From positions 1 to 64,000 of the forward strand of contig NZ_BBER01000003.1 of the NCBI RefSeq assembly GCF_001312865.1: a stretch of DNA of 64,000 nt, in the 5' to 3' direction. A program made the translations under genes and the position numbers. Shown here piece by piece: positions 26,376 to 36,268 of this stretch. The notes below the pieces were generated by a model. The model was given only the letters and a program-made list of their open reading frames with translations, did no database searches and was not told where the DNA came from. The stretch is from Lacticaseibacillus thailandensis DSM 22698 = JCM 13996. Its GTDB lineage: Bacteria; Bacillota; Bacilli; Lactobacillales; Lactobacillaceae. Each line of letters starts with the position of its first letter. Positions within the stretch are counted from its first letter, which is position 1.

Positions 26376-27071
26376 CTAATAAACCGTCGCGATTCGCCCG
26401 TCCTTGTAGACATAGAACAGGTGGAGCATCTTCGTGTTGCCCTTCGCGTAGCCACCAACCTGGTAGGCCACCCGCTCGTACGCGGTCGTTTTCCCCGCAT
26501 ACTTAAACGTGTCAATATCGGACGACTTTTCATCCGGGTGTTTCTTAAAGTACCGCTGGACGATGGCGACTGCCGTCTGTTTACTGCCGCGATTCAAGTT
26601 CTGGCTACTACTTGAGCGCTTAGCGACCTGCTTACGGCTACGGCGCGTCTTAGACTTGTGGCTACTTTGCTTGGTCTGACTACTGTGGCTAACCTTGCTA
26701 CTAACACGCTTGCTACTGGTCGCCTTGCTGCTCGAACGGGACACGCGCTGCAGACTAGCTGCCTGTGACTGGCTATTGGCGCGGTCGGCTTTGCGCGCCG
26801 CCAACGCCTGCTCTGCACCGATCCCCCAATGTGGAAGGACGCGATCGTAAGCTAATACCAGGACTAACACCAACAGCAGGGTCACCAGCACTTTGCGGGT
26901 AAAAATCACGATGTTTCGCGTACCAAAGCGGCGGATGCGGTCACTGTGGCTATTAGCCGCGCGCATGTATTCGTGGTAAAAGCGAAAAAGTACCCAGACC
27001 ATCAGGACCACGATGATAATTTCGCGAAACAACATGTTATGGAAGAAAAAGTTGAATAACCAGATCCACAT
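26376..27071 (-). CDS. Membrane-anchored protein with Ser/Lys/Arg-rich linker
   Basis: Not recognised. ATG 27071 (MWIWLFNFFFHNML) is chosen over the longer frame because GGAGG lies ten bases upstream; length about 231. Two membrane helices (about 15-30 and 55-75) are followed by a strongly basic Ser/Lys/Arg-rich stretch of about 90 residues and a compact C-terminal domain of about 65 residues (AVAIVQRYFKKHPDE ... VAYQVGGYAKG ... HLFYVYKDGRIATVY). Basic serine-rich linkers of this kind are common in lactobacillar surface proteins that cross the wall. The C-terminal domain looks globular and may sit outside. Monocistronic. Confidence 0.75.
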   Translation of the reverse strand: MWIWLFNFFFHNMLFREIIIVVLMVWVLFRFYHEYMRAANSHSDRIRRFGTRNIVIFTRKVLVTLLLVLVLVLAYDRVLPHWGIGAEQALAARKADRANSQSQAASLQRVSRSSSKATSSKRVSSKVSHSSQTKQSSHKSKTRRSRKQVAKRSSSSQNLNRGSKQTAVAIVQRYFKKHPDEKSSDIDTFKYAGKTTAYERVAYQVGGYAKGNTKMLHLFYVYKDGRIATVY

Positions 27072-27165
27072 ACCGCTAGCCCTCCGCTCGTTTGTGCTTA
27101 CCCGCCTATTATAGCAAAAACAGCCCCCAGTCACTGGACCAATTGCTATCCACGCCCTTGCGGAC

Positions 27166-27213
27166 AATAAAAAAACGGGACCGTGACAATATTTCATGCC
27201 ACAATCCCGTGAT
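27166..27213 (-). terminator. Terminator of guaB
   Basis: ACGGGA...TCCCGT stem with further pairing inside (TTGTG/CACGG). On the minus strand seven T follow. Confidence 0.82.
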
Positions 27214-27225
27214 GATTAGTTTAAT

Positions 27226-28719
<1,494 letters not shown>

Positions 28720-28743
28720 CTACCTTTTTTTAGAATTGTAGTG

Positions 28744-28772
28744 AGTTTAGCACCTTCGGGCGGACTTGGCAA
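28744..28772 (-). promoter_or_regulatory. Promoter of guaB
   Basis: On the minus strand TTGCCA (28767-28772) and TAAACT (28744-28749) are 17 bases apart, about 35 bases before the TTG start codon. Confidence 0.72.
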
Positions 28773-28795
28773 TTATTAGCGTTATTTACGGGGAT

Positions 28796-28808
28796 AAAGC
28801 CGAACATT
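28796..28808 (+). promoter_or_regulatory. PurBox-like site upstream of guaB
   Basis: AAAGCCGAACATT matches the PurR box AWWWCCGAACWWT with one mismatch. It lies 24 bases upstream of the guaB -35. A clear inverted partner was not found, so it is tentative. Confidence 0.45.
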
Positions 28809-28907
28809 AGCGAGTTATGGCAGGAGTTTAATCGCTTTGTTACTTAAGTCGACAACAATTTCCTGACTGCAAGCTTCACGTTTCTACCCGTATTCTTCAC
28901 AACCAAA

Positions 28908-29189
28908 TCATCGTAATGCGGCGCCCCAACCAATGCGTGTCACCGCCAACGTGTACTGGTCAGGCTTGACCGCCCGCTGGTTCATGGCCCGGACAAAATG
29001 GGACTTAAAATCTGCCTCCTTCATTCGGGTATTGACGTACCAAGTATCCCCGTTCACGACGCCAGTGCTTGCCAGTGCGTGTACTACTGCATAACCAGCA
29101 TGTTGGTATACCTGGTGGGCTGTGTCCCTATCAGGAAACGTGACTGTCCACGTCGTTGGTGGAATTAATTTGTTCCACAAACTGCTCAT
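28908..29189 (-). CDS. Hypothetical protein, 93 residues
   Basis: Not recognised. A small soluble alpha/beta protein without signal peptide; it begins MSSLWNKLIPPTTWTVTFPD and ends AVTRIGWGAALR. GTGAGG lies nine bases before ATG, and the amino acid make-up is ordinary. It sits between guaB and lacG, downstream of the lacG terminator, at the edge of the lactose cassette. Confidence 0.6.
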   Translation of the reverse strand: MSSLWNKLIPPTTWTVTFPDRDTAHQVYQHAGYAVVHALASTGVVNGDTWYVNTRMKEADFKSHFVRAMNQRAVKPDQYTLAVTRIGWGAALR

Positions 29190-29230
29190 CGCAATTACCT
29201 CACTTGAATAAATTTTTCCGGCTCAATTCA

Positions 29231-29260
29231 CAAAAAGGCGCGACATCAACGTCGCGCCAA
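29231..29260 (-). terminator. Terminator of the lac operon
   Basis: GGCGCGAC (29237-29244) pairs with GTCGCGCC (29251-29258). On the minus strand TTTTTG follows. Confidence 0.92.
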
Positions 29261-29281
29261 AGGGGTGATTGTAACCGAATC

Positions 29282-30697
29282 CTACATCGTATCAGCTAAA
29301 GCTTTGAACCACAGCGCGCTCTTCTTCACGTGCCGTTCCTGCGTATCAAAGTCTACGTAGAATAAACCGTAGCGCTTGTTGTAACCGTTGGCCCAGGAGA
29401 ACTGATCCTGCAACGACCAGACAAAGTAACCTTGAACGTTAACGCCCTCAGCCCGTGCTTTCAAAACGGCCGCCATATGCTGGTCAATAAAATCAATGCG
29501 TTTATCATCCTGCATGATTTCTTCACCATGGTACTGTTCTTTCAAGCCCAGGCCATTCTCGGTAATCATGATCATGTGACTGTTAGGATATTCCCGAGCC
29601 ACACGCTTCAAAACATCGTACAGGCCCTCTGGATAAATATTCCAATCCCAGTCCGTGGTTGGCACACCTGGCTTTTGTACCATTTGCCCAACACCGTGGA
29701 AGCTAAACGACGTTGTTCCTTTCTCACCGGTCCCATTAAACTGGTTACCACTAGGACCATCATAGGCCTGCATAAATGCGGACTGGTAGTAGTTCATGCC
29801 GAAGTAATCATTTTGCGTCGATGCCTCCTTCAAGATGTCCATATCACCATCCTGAATGTCTAGGTGTGCATCGTTCTTCTGCAAAATTTCGTTGATCAAC
29901 GACATCGTCTCTGGGGTGTATTCACCTAAGAACGTACCGTCCAACAGGAAGCGATTGATGAACGCATCATACAAAGCCGCAGCGTGCTTGTCGGCTGCAC
30001 TATCAGTGATCGGGTAAATTGGCTGCAAGACATGAATCAGGCCAATACGCCCATCGAGATTAAGCGACTTGTACAGGTTAACTACTCGCGCGTGAGCCAG
30101 CAATTCGTTATGCTCCGCCTGAATGGCGCTTGTCACGTCAAAGTGGTGGTTAGGCGGGAAGTTACCAGCAATATACTGGGATAGTGCCAACGAAATCAGT
30201 TCATTGATTGTGAACCAGTTCTTAACCTCCGTGAATTCCTTGAAGCAGAACTCCGCGTACTGAACAAAGTAATCAATGTTCTTACGGTTCAACCAGTCGC
30301 CATCATCAAACAACGTCTTCGGAGAATCAAAGTGGTGCAGTGATACATAAGGCGTTAACCCGTGATCAAGACACTCCTTAAATAACTTATGGTAGTACTC
30401 GACCCCGGCCTGGTTTGGCTCACCATACCCTTTGGGAAAAATACGCGTCCACGCGATGGAAACCCGAATCGCATTCAAGCCATATTTCTGTGCCAGCTTA
30501 ATGTCTGTCGGGTACCGGTGGTAGAAATCACTAGCCGGATCGGGTGCAAAACGTCCTTGCGCCTTTAGGTAGTCATCCCACATCGTTTTGCCCTTGCTAT
30601 CGGCTGTGGTGGCACCCTCAACTTGATAAGCAGCCGTGGCACCACCCCAGATAAAGCCGTGGTGTAGACTAGTCACTCGATTTAACAAATCAGACAT
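29282..30697 (-). CDS. lacG: 6-phospho-beta-galactosidase, GH1
   Basis: A cytosolic retaining glycosidase that splits lactose 6-phosphate into glucose and galactose 6-phosphate. Family signs are FIWGGATAAYQVEGA at the start, the acid/base region FTINELIS (the usual NE pair), and the nucleophile MIMITENGLG. SWANGYNKRYGLFYVDFD holds residues that bind the phosphate. The sequence follows LacG closely along its length (472 residues; LacG is about 470), more than the 6-phospho-beta-glucosidases. AAGGAGG lies upstream of ATG. It is last gene of lacT-lacF-lacE-lacG. The DNA is visibly richer in A+T than flanking genes. Confidence 0.92.
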   Translation of the reverse strand: MSDLLNRVTSLHHGFIWGGATAAYQVEGATTADSKGKTMWDDYLKAQGRFAPDPASDFYHRYPTDIKLAQKYGLNAIRVSIAWTRIFPKGYGEPNQAGVEYYHKLFKECLDHGLTPYVSLHHFDSPKTLFDDGDWLNRKNIDYFVQYAEFCFKEFTEVKNWFTINELISLALSQYIAGNFPPNHHFDVTSAIQAEHNELLAHARVVNLYKSLNLDGRIGLIHVLQPIYPITDSAADKHAAALYDAFINRFLLDGTFLGEYTPETMSLINEILQKNDAHLDIQDGDMDILKEASTQNDYFGMNYYQSAFMQAYDGPSGNQFNGTGEKGTTSFSFHGVGQMVQKPGVPTTDWDWNIYPEGLYDVLKRVAREYPNSHMIMITENGLGLKEQYHGEEIMQDDKRIDFIDQHMAAVLKARAEGVNVQGYFVWSLQDQFSWANGYNKRYGLFYVDFDTQERHVKKSALWFKALADTM

Positions 30698-30716
30698 GAT
30701 TAATTATTCCTCCTTA

Positions 30717-32444
30717 TTAAGCAGTCGCTGGTGAATTTGGTGTATCTGAGCCGTCATCGTTACCGCGTAGTTTGTTGATAATAAAGTCGAGGGCTTTGTC
30801 CGCGTGCCGCGTTAGGTCAATGTACTGCTTACCAGTAGTCGTAATCATCTTAACGTTAGATGCATCAGCTTCAGCCTTCAGTGAATCACGCATCGCGTCC
30901 ATTTGTGGAGCCAAAACTACGACATCCATGTCGGGAAGCAAATCACCATGTGCACCGTAAGCTGCCGCAGCAGCTTCGACCGGTAAATTGTCTTCCTTCG
31001 CCATCTTGTTCAGCGAGTTGGCCAAAATACCACTAGTACCACCACCGGCACAAATAACCATGATGTTCAGGTTCTTACCGTCCTTAGTCATACTCAGCGG
31101 AATTTCGCCGCTATCAATTTCAACTGGTGTAGCTTCAGTAGCCGGAGCGGTGCCATCAGCAGCAGCCGCAGCTTCTTCAGCAACCTTTTGCGCATCGTAA
31201 ACCTTGAAGAATGGGTAGTAACATGCAAAGTCTAGTACCAAAATCAACACAATGAACAGTAATGACAACATCGCGAACCCGGTACCCATGAAGATACCAA
31301 TTGGACCAGGCGTCGTCCAAGGCAGGTTGTAGATGAAGGCATTCATACCTAAAACATCAACGAAGATCTTGAACAGCCATACATTCAAAATTGGTGTGAT
31401 GATAAATGGCAGGAAGAAAATTGGGTTCAGAATTAGCGGGGCACCAAACAGAATTGGTTCGTTAACCCCGAACGAAACAGGAATCGCCCCGGCACGCCCG
31501 ACCGCCTTTAGTTCCTTGGACTTAGACATCAAGGCGAACATGTAGGTGATAACCAACGTTGCACCAGTACCACCGATCGTGGCGATAAAGTATTGCGTAC
31601 CTTGTGCCAGAATGTTGGTTGCGTGTGCGCCGGCCTGGAATGCGTGCAGGTTGGCTTCAACGTTGGTCAGGTAAATAGCCGTAACCGCTGGTTCAACAAT
31701 GGATGGACCTTGAATACCGATGAACCAGAAGAAGGCCATCGCGCCGTAAACAATTGCCAGACCTAGGTAACCATCGGCCGCCGTAAACAGTGGTGATAGT
31801 ACCTGGATGATCCATGCAGCCAGGTTGGTGTGCGTAAGTGTCCGGAAAACAACATCAAACAACCAGAAGAACGTCGTGGCAAACGCAAACGGAATGATGT
31901 TAGTGAAAGCGGACGAAATGTTTTGTGGGACTTGTTCAGGCAACTTGATGGTGATGTGGTGCTTGAAGCAGACGTAGTAGATGTTTGGTACGATAAATGC
32001 TACCAGGAAGGCACAAATCAAACCCTTAGTGCCCATGTAGGCCGTGTCAAAGTAAGCACCAGTCTTAGTGGTGAAGGGATCAACGGCGACCAGCAGGAAG
32101 CTGATTTGGGCCCCAAACATAACCGCAGCTTCAGGCATTTGGTCCACCTTTGGTAACCGTACGTTCTTGCTACGAGTTAATGCCCGCGCAACGTTAGCGG
32201 CTGCCATCAGTGATAGCACACCCATCGAGAAGTTATAGACTTTATTTAGTGAATCACTCACCGCCGTAGGCCAGTAGAATCCCCAGATATTTGGCACGTC
32301 GGCTACCAGAATAAAGATACTTGAAAAGATAATGATTGGCATTAACGAGATAAACCCATCACGGACCGCCTGCAAATAAATGTTGGCAGACAGTTTCTTG
32401 AAGAACGGTTGGGCTTTCTCGATCTGTTTAACAATCCAGTTCAT
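30717..32444 (-). CDS. lacE: Lactose-specific PTS EIICB
   Basis: Membrane permease fused to its phosphocarrier domain; imports lactose as lactose 6-phosphate. The EIIC part covers about residues 1-420, with many membrane helices and MIMGAQ-type segments such as SFGVNEPILFGAPL. An Ala/Thr-rich linker leads to the EIIB domain, whose phosphorylated cysteine is in IMVICAGGGTSGILANS. ATG 32444 (MNWIVKQIEKAQPF) is used, with AGGGGG upstream. About 575 residues, the normal size. It lies 19 bases upstream of lacG. Confidence 0.94.
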   Translation of the reverse strand: MNWIVKQIEKAQPFFKKLSANIYLQAVRDGFISLMPIIIFSSIFILVADVPNIWGFYWPTAVSDSLNKVYNFSMGVLSLMAAANVARALTRSKNVRLPKVDQMPEAAVMFGAQISFLLVAVDPFTTKTGAYFDTAYMGTKGLICAFLVAFIVPNIYYVCFKHHITIKLPEQVPQNISSAFTNIIPFAFATTFFWLFDVVFRTLTHTNLAAWIIQVLSPLFTAADGYLGLAIVYGAMAFFWFIGIQGPSIVEPAVTAIYLTNVEANLHAFQAGAHATNILAQGTQYFIATIGGTGATLVITYMFALMSKSKELKAVGRAGAIPVSFGVNEPILFGAPLILNPIFFLPFIITPILNVWLFKIFVDVLGMNAFIYNLPWTTPGPIGIFMGTGFAMLSLLFIVLILVLDFACYYPFFKVYDAQKVAEEAAAAADGTAPATEATPVEIDSGEIPLSMTKDGKNLNIMVICAGGGTSGILANSLNKMAKEDNLPVEAAAAAYGAHGDLLPDMDVVVLAPQMDAMRDSLKAEADASNVKMITTTGKQYIDLTRHADKALDFIINKLRGNDDGSDTPNSPATA

Positions 32445-32474
32445 AACGAAACCCCCTAGGTTCAAACGAGTGGA

Positions 32475-32828
32475 TTAAACGTGTTCTTTGAGACCGAGTT
32501 TCTGTTCAATTTTGGCAAGACGTTCATATTCATCAATGAAGTAGGTAACCTCATCCTTCAGCATCATTGTGGTCATCAAAGTATCCTGACCGTGAACCAT
32601 GATGAAGGTAACATCAAGATCCTCACCACCAGCCTCTTTACTGAGCAACTTAGTCTGCTCATTATGGGCATCGTTGATGGAGGATTCCGAATCCTTAACA
32701 AATTCACGTGCCTTATCAAAGTCACCTGCGCGGGCGCTATCTAGTGCGTGCAGCAACGCCGTTTTGGCATCACCTGCATACGCAACAATTGCAAAACCAG
32801 TCATTGAAATTTCTTCTTTTGTTGCCAT
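32475..32828 (-). CDS. lacF: Lactose-specific PTS EIIA
   Basis: A small, helical, trimeric phosphocarrier of the lactose PTS. The phosphorylated histidine is H79 in FIMVHGQDTLMTTM. About 117 residues. GGAG lies eight bases before ATG 32828. It follows lacT by only a few bases and precedes lacE, so the operon order is T-F-E-G rather than the T-E-G-F order of Lacticaseibacillus casei. Confidence 0.94.
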   Translation of the reverse strand: MATKEEISMTGFAIVAYAGDAKTALLHALDSARAGDFDKAREFVKDSESSINDAHNEQTKLLSKEAGGEDLDVTFIMVHGQDTLMTTMMLKDEVTYFIDEYERLAKIEQKLGLKEHV

Positions 32829-32833
32829 ATCAA

Positions 32834-33718
32834 TCACTCCTTACAAAATTTTTGTGGCTTTTCCCCAAGCAATCTCTGGATGTGAATAATGAAATACAGA
32901 CGCTCATTATTGCTAATACCGGCAAATAGTTCTGCCTAATCCGGTTAAATATTTCCACACCAATTGCATAAGATTGGGGATACATTCGCTGGTAATCCTC
33001 TTCTACTTCGGGCGCTAGTTGCGTCTGGTCAGTTTCTAGGTGCCTAATGCGATCAACCAGATACTGAAGGTGAATCATGAATCGGTCATAGTAATTACCA
33101 TTCTTCGCCGAGCGGTAAATGTTGTGATGATTCAGTACATCTAACACGATGTTGTTCACGGCTTCAGTGGTATCCCTTCCAGCGTCACTAGTATCGTCAT
33201 CAGCAGTGGCAGCGTTAACGTCACCTGAAGCATTAATGAAATGTAACGCCAAGCTGCGTACCTCTGACTCAGGAAAATTAACCTTCAAGTTACGCTGAAT
33301 GATATCCAACGCGACGTCAGCCACCGCGTACTCGTGTGGGTAATGCTGCCGCAGGTCCGGAACCATAGTTTCTTTGTAAGTTCCCGCCTGCATACGCGTG
33401 TAAGCACCTAAAATGTGGTCGCTAAGAGTGATGTAGATATAATCAAGAATCCGAACATGAAACCTGCTTCTTGCCATGTCGATAATTTCATACGTCGTCG
33501 TCACTACATCAATGGGAATATCTTTGAGTAAGAGAAATAAATTTTCACGAGCAGTTGCAGTGTTGAGATAAAAAAATCTTTTCCACCCGGTCGGCCGAAA
33601 CCGGATCACCCTTCCGCTTGTTAAAAGCCACACCTTTCCCCCTCACAATGGCTTCCCGATGATCATCAATGTTAACTAAGGCAGCATTGTGATTTAACAC
33701 TTGGGCTATGCGTAGCAT
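32834..33718 (-). CDS. lacT: LacT, BglG/SacY-family antiterminator (two frameshifts)
   Basis: Binds the RAT hairpin in its own leader RNA and prevents termination when lactose is transported. The N-terminal RNA-binding domain (MLRIAQVLNHNAALV ... AIVRGKGVAFNKRKGD) is followed by two PRD domains, each with regulatory histidines (for example VRSLALHFINA and MIHLQYLVDRI). Six instead of seven T near 33573 join the first two frames (DRVEKIFYLNTATAREN). A change near 32930 gives the proper end, FAGISNNERLYFIIHIQRL. The merged 294 residues equal the family length. ATG 33718 follows GGAG by nine bases. Confidence 0.9.
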
Positions 33719-33750
33719 TTTTCTCATCTCCGTTCAAAAAAAATGACAAT

Positions 33751-33798
33751 AAAAAAATGACCACAAACCGAGCGCTCATGCGCCTTTGGTTCGTGATC
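33751..33798 (-). terminator. Leader terminator controlled by LacT
   Basis: GATCACGAACCAAAGGCGC pairs, with small bulges, with GCGCTCGGTTTGTGGTC. On the minus strand T7 follows. It overlaps the end of the RAT sequence, as expected for a terminator/antiterminator switch. Confidence 0.88.
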
Positions 33799-33826
33799 AT
33801 GCCTGACTTAACAGTAACACTCACTA
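33797..33826 (-). promoter_or_regulatory. Ribonucleic antiterminator (RAT)
   Basis: On the minus strand GTGTTACTGTTAAGTCAGGC closely follows the known RAT pattern TTACTG...GCAGGC bound by LicT/LacT proteins. It ends inside the left arm of the terminator. Confidence 0.85.
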
Positions 33827-33846
33827 ATATTCCTATCGACAACATT

Positions 33847-33884
33847 AGTGTAGCGCTTACATCATTTTTTTGTAAACGCTTTTT
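33847..33884 (-). promoter_or_regulatory. lac promoter with two cre sites
   Basis: On the minus strand TTTACA (33871-33876) and TACACT (33847-33852) are 18 bases apart. TGTAGCGCTTACAT (33849-33862, a cre palindrome) covers the -10. TGTAAACGCTTTTT (33871-33884, 13 of 14) covers the -35. Strong glucose repression through CcpA is expected. Confidence 0.8.
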
Positions 33885-34030
33885 TTAGCAAAAAAAACAT
33901 TGCCTGTAGGTGACGCTATGCCCCACAATGGGGCGTAAATTCAACATTCGTATAACTTTGCTTGTTTAATTTATAACATGCGCGAGGATATCCAGACAAC
34001 GGACCATTACCGTACTTAAACCATCAGGCA
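33885..34030. other. Intergenic region, probable edge of the lac cassette
   Basis: A+T-rich, no gene seen. Runs of A and T lie next to the lac promoter. No direct repeat or insertion sequence end was recognised. Confidence 0.4.
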
Positions 34031-34062
34031 CCAAAAAAAGCGGCTGCCTGATGGCAACCGCT
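34031..34062 (-). terminator. Terminator of the DUF1129 gene
   Basis: AGCGGCTGCC (34039-34048) pairs with GGCAACCGCT (34053-34062). On the minus strand seven T follow. Confidence 0.9.
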
Positions 34063-34075
34063 ACATTGATCATCA

Positions 34076-34784
34076 TTACCGCCGTGGTAGTGGGGCAAAG
34101 AAGCTGCGCAGGTGGTAGCGCGACTTCAACAGGTAGTGAATCCCGTAGGCGACGACCGCGAGGATAAACAGGCCCCAGTTGTTCATTGGTGACGTCAAGA
34201 ACGACTTCACCACCGTCAGGTAGGATGATGCCAGGGAAGCAAAAATAATCAGGATAATCCCGCCGATAGCAATGAACCAGAACTTTGGCCGTTCGCCCTT
34301 GGGGGTAAGGCTCCACTGGGTGTAGTACGTGAACACCAATGCCGCCACAAACGACATAATAACCAGTGAGGCGAACCCACCGCCTTGGCTGCCCGATACC
34401 TTCGAAAAGCTACCAATCAAGCCGTACAGAACGGCAAAGATGGCCAGAAACGTGAAGCCCAGGTCGGCCGTTGAAATCCAAAACGGCTGCTGCTGAATGG
34501 GATCGACTGCTGTTTTGGACGAGGCAACTTTGTTCCCCCGCTCCACGGCCGGGCCAAACAGTTGCACTGCCGGCTTACCTTCACGCTGACCCTTCAACAT
34601 CTCCGGCAGCATCTTCTTTAATTCTGCCGTTTCCTTGGCGTCGTCAGCGCCGCTGTCCTTCATCGACCGGCGGAACTTGACCACGTATTCTGCGTTCTTC
34701 TTCGTCAGTTGTGCCAACATCTCGTCGACCGTTTGTTCCGGCTCCGTTGGCTGCTGTTCCTGCTGCTTTGCTTTTTTTTGCCAC
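34076..34784 (-). CDS. DUF1129 family membrane protein
   Basis: A lactobacillar membrane protein of unknown role, usually next to ychF as here. It has a charged N-terminal cytosolic part (LTKKNAEYVVKFRRSM) and four membrane helices (about 95-115, 125-145, 160-180 and 185-203 of the 214-residue form). The uninterrupted frame starts at ATG 34720. The start is probably GTG 34784, after AGGG: if the eight-A run near 34772 has one A too many, the protein begins MAKKAKQQEQQPTEPEQ and runs straight into MLAQLTKK. Confidence 0.82.
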
Positions 34785-34893
34785 TACTCTGCCCTACTTT
34801 CATTACCGATGGTTACTACGTCATGCGCTCAGGTACGTGCCAGGCTGGCTACCGTATGGAATGGAAATGAGTGCCATAGGCCTGCGCAACCTT

Positions 34894-35994
34894 CTACACG
34901 TTAAACCTAAACTCGATGATATCCCCGTCCTGGACCTCGTACTCCTTGCCTTCTTGGCGGAGCCGGCCAGCCTCGCGGACCGCCGCCACGCTGCCGTACT
35001 TATCCAAGTCGTCAAAGGACATCGTTTCCGCCTTGATGAACCCGCGCTCAAAGTCCGAGTGAATGATGCCCGCAACCTGCGGCGCCTTCATCCCCCGCCG
35101 GAACGTCCATGCCCGGGTTTCCTTACCGCCGGCCGTGAAGAAGGTTGCCAGACCCAGTAGGTGGTAACTAGCCTTGATTAGCTTGTCCAGCCCGGATTCA
35201 TCCACGCCTTCGGAAGCCAGGAAGTCAGCCTTGTCGTCATCGTCCAGCTCACTAATTTCCTCTTCGGCCTCGGCAGCCAGGGCAATTACCTCAGCGCCTT
35301 CCTTCTCGGCCTGCGCCTTAATGTCCGCCATGTACGGACTCTCATCCGGGTTCGCCATGTACTCTTCAGCGATGTTGGCCACATACAGCACGGGCTTGCT
35401 CGTGAGCAGGAACAACCCCTTCACAATCTTCTGTTCGTCCTTGTCAAAGTCGATGCTGCGCACTGGATCACCGTTTTCCAATACCGGCTTGATCTTCTTC
35501 AGGACCTCAAACTCGGCCTCGGCGTCCTTGTCGTGCGCCCGGGCCGTCTTCTCAACCTTGGCGTAACGCTTATTCACACTGTCCAGATCCGCGATGGCCA
35601 ACTCCATATTAATGGTGGCCATGTCGTCGATGGGATCGATCTTCCCGTTAACGTGGGTGATGTTGTCGTCATCAAACGCCCGCACCACGTGCACGATGGC
35701 GTCCACCTGGCGAATGTTCTCCAAGAACTTGTTCCCCAGGCCTTCACCCTTGCTGGCACCCTTCACGATCCCGGCAATGTCGGTAAATTCAAAGGTGGTG
35801 TGGATCACCTTCTTGGCGGGAATCAACTCATCGATGCGGGCCAGACGACTATCTGGCACCTCGACCATCCCCACGTTAGGATCAATGGTGGCAAACGGGT
35901 AGTTAGCCATCTCGGCCCCCGCCTTGGTAATTGCGTTAAACAGGGTCGACTTGCCGACGTTCGGCAACCCGACGATTCCGGCTGTAAGTGACAT
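34894..35994 (-). CDS. ychF: Redox-regulated ATPase YchF (Obg family)
   Basis: A P-loop NTPase of the Obg family that prefers ATP and binds ribosomes. G1 is GIVGLPNVGKST (about 6-17), G3 is FTDIAGIVKGASKGEGLGN, and the helical insert lies between about 130 and 190. The C-terminal TGS domain includes TFRRGMKAPQVAGIIHSDFERGFI and ends DGDIIEFRFNV. 366 residues, exactly the family length. AGGA lies upstream of ATG. It is between the DUF1129 gene and the DUF951 gene on the same strand, as in many Firmicutes near the origin. Confidence 0.96.
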   Translation of the reverse strand: MSLTAGIVGLPNVGKSTLFNAITKAGAEMANYPFATIDPNVGMVEVPDSRLARIDELIPAKKVIHTTFEFTDIAGIVKGASKGEGLGNKFLENIRQVDAIVHVVRAFDDDNITHVNGKIDPIDDMATINMELAIADLDSVNKRYAKVEKTARAHDKDAEAEFEVLKKIKPVLENGDPVRSIDFDKDEQKIVKGLFLLTSKPVLYVANIAEEYMANPDESPYMADIKAQAEKEGAEVIALAAEAEEEISELDDDDKADFLASEGVDESGLDKLIKASYHLLGLATFFTAGGKETRAWTFRRGMKAPQVAGIIHSDFERGFIKAETMSFDDLDKYGSVAAVREAGRLRQEGKEYEVQDGDIIEFRFNV

Positions 35995-36048
35995 GACAAT
36001 ATTCCTACTTTCTCTTGATAATCTGTAACTGACCAGTACGTGGCGGCA

Positions 36049-36247
36049 CTATGCTTGCGCGTCGTGCTCTGCGTGCTGCAAAACCTTCTTCAGGCGCTTC
36101 TCAAAGTCGCGGCGGCTCATCATGACGATGTGGCCACAACCCTGACACTTCACCTTGATATCGGCACCCATGCGAATAATTTCCCAACTATTGGTGCCAC
36201 AAGCATGCGGTTTTTTTCATTTCCACAATATCGTGTAAATCGTACAT
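36049..36247 (-). CDS. DUF951 small protein (one frameshift)
   Basis: A 65-residue protein of the DUF951 family, found next to ychF/parB in Firmicutes. After correction it reads MYDLHDIVEMKKPHACG, then TNSWEIIRMGADIKVKCQ and GCGHIVMMSRRDFEKRLKK. The conserved Cys/His set (HACG, CQGCGH) looks like a metal site. A run of seven A near 36213 must be six; as written the frame breaks after MKK. GGAGG lies nine bases before ATG 36247. Function unknown. Confidence 0.9.
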
Positions 36248-36268
36248 ATACTCGTACCTCCACGCGCC

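Noticed and set aside
28740-28900. Guanine riboswitch upstream of guaB
   Set aside because: No purine riboswitch core or three-way junction could be drawn; only a promoter and a PurBox-like site are present.
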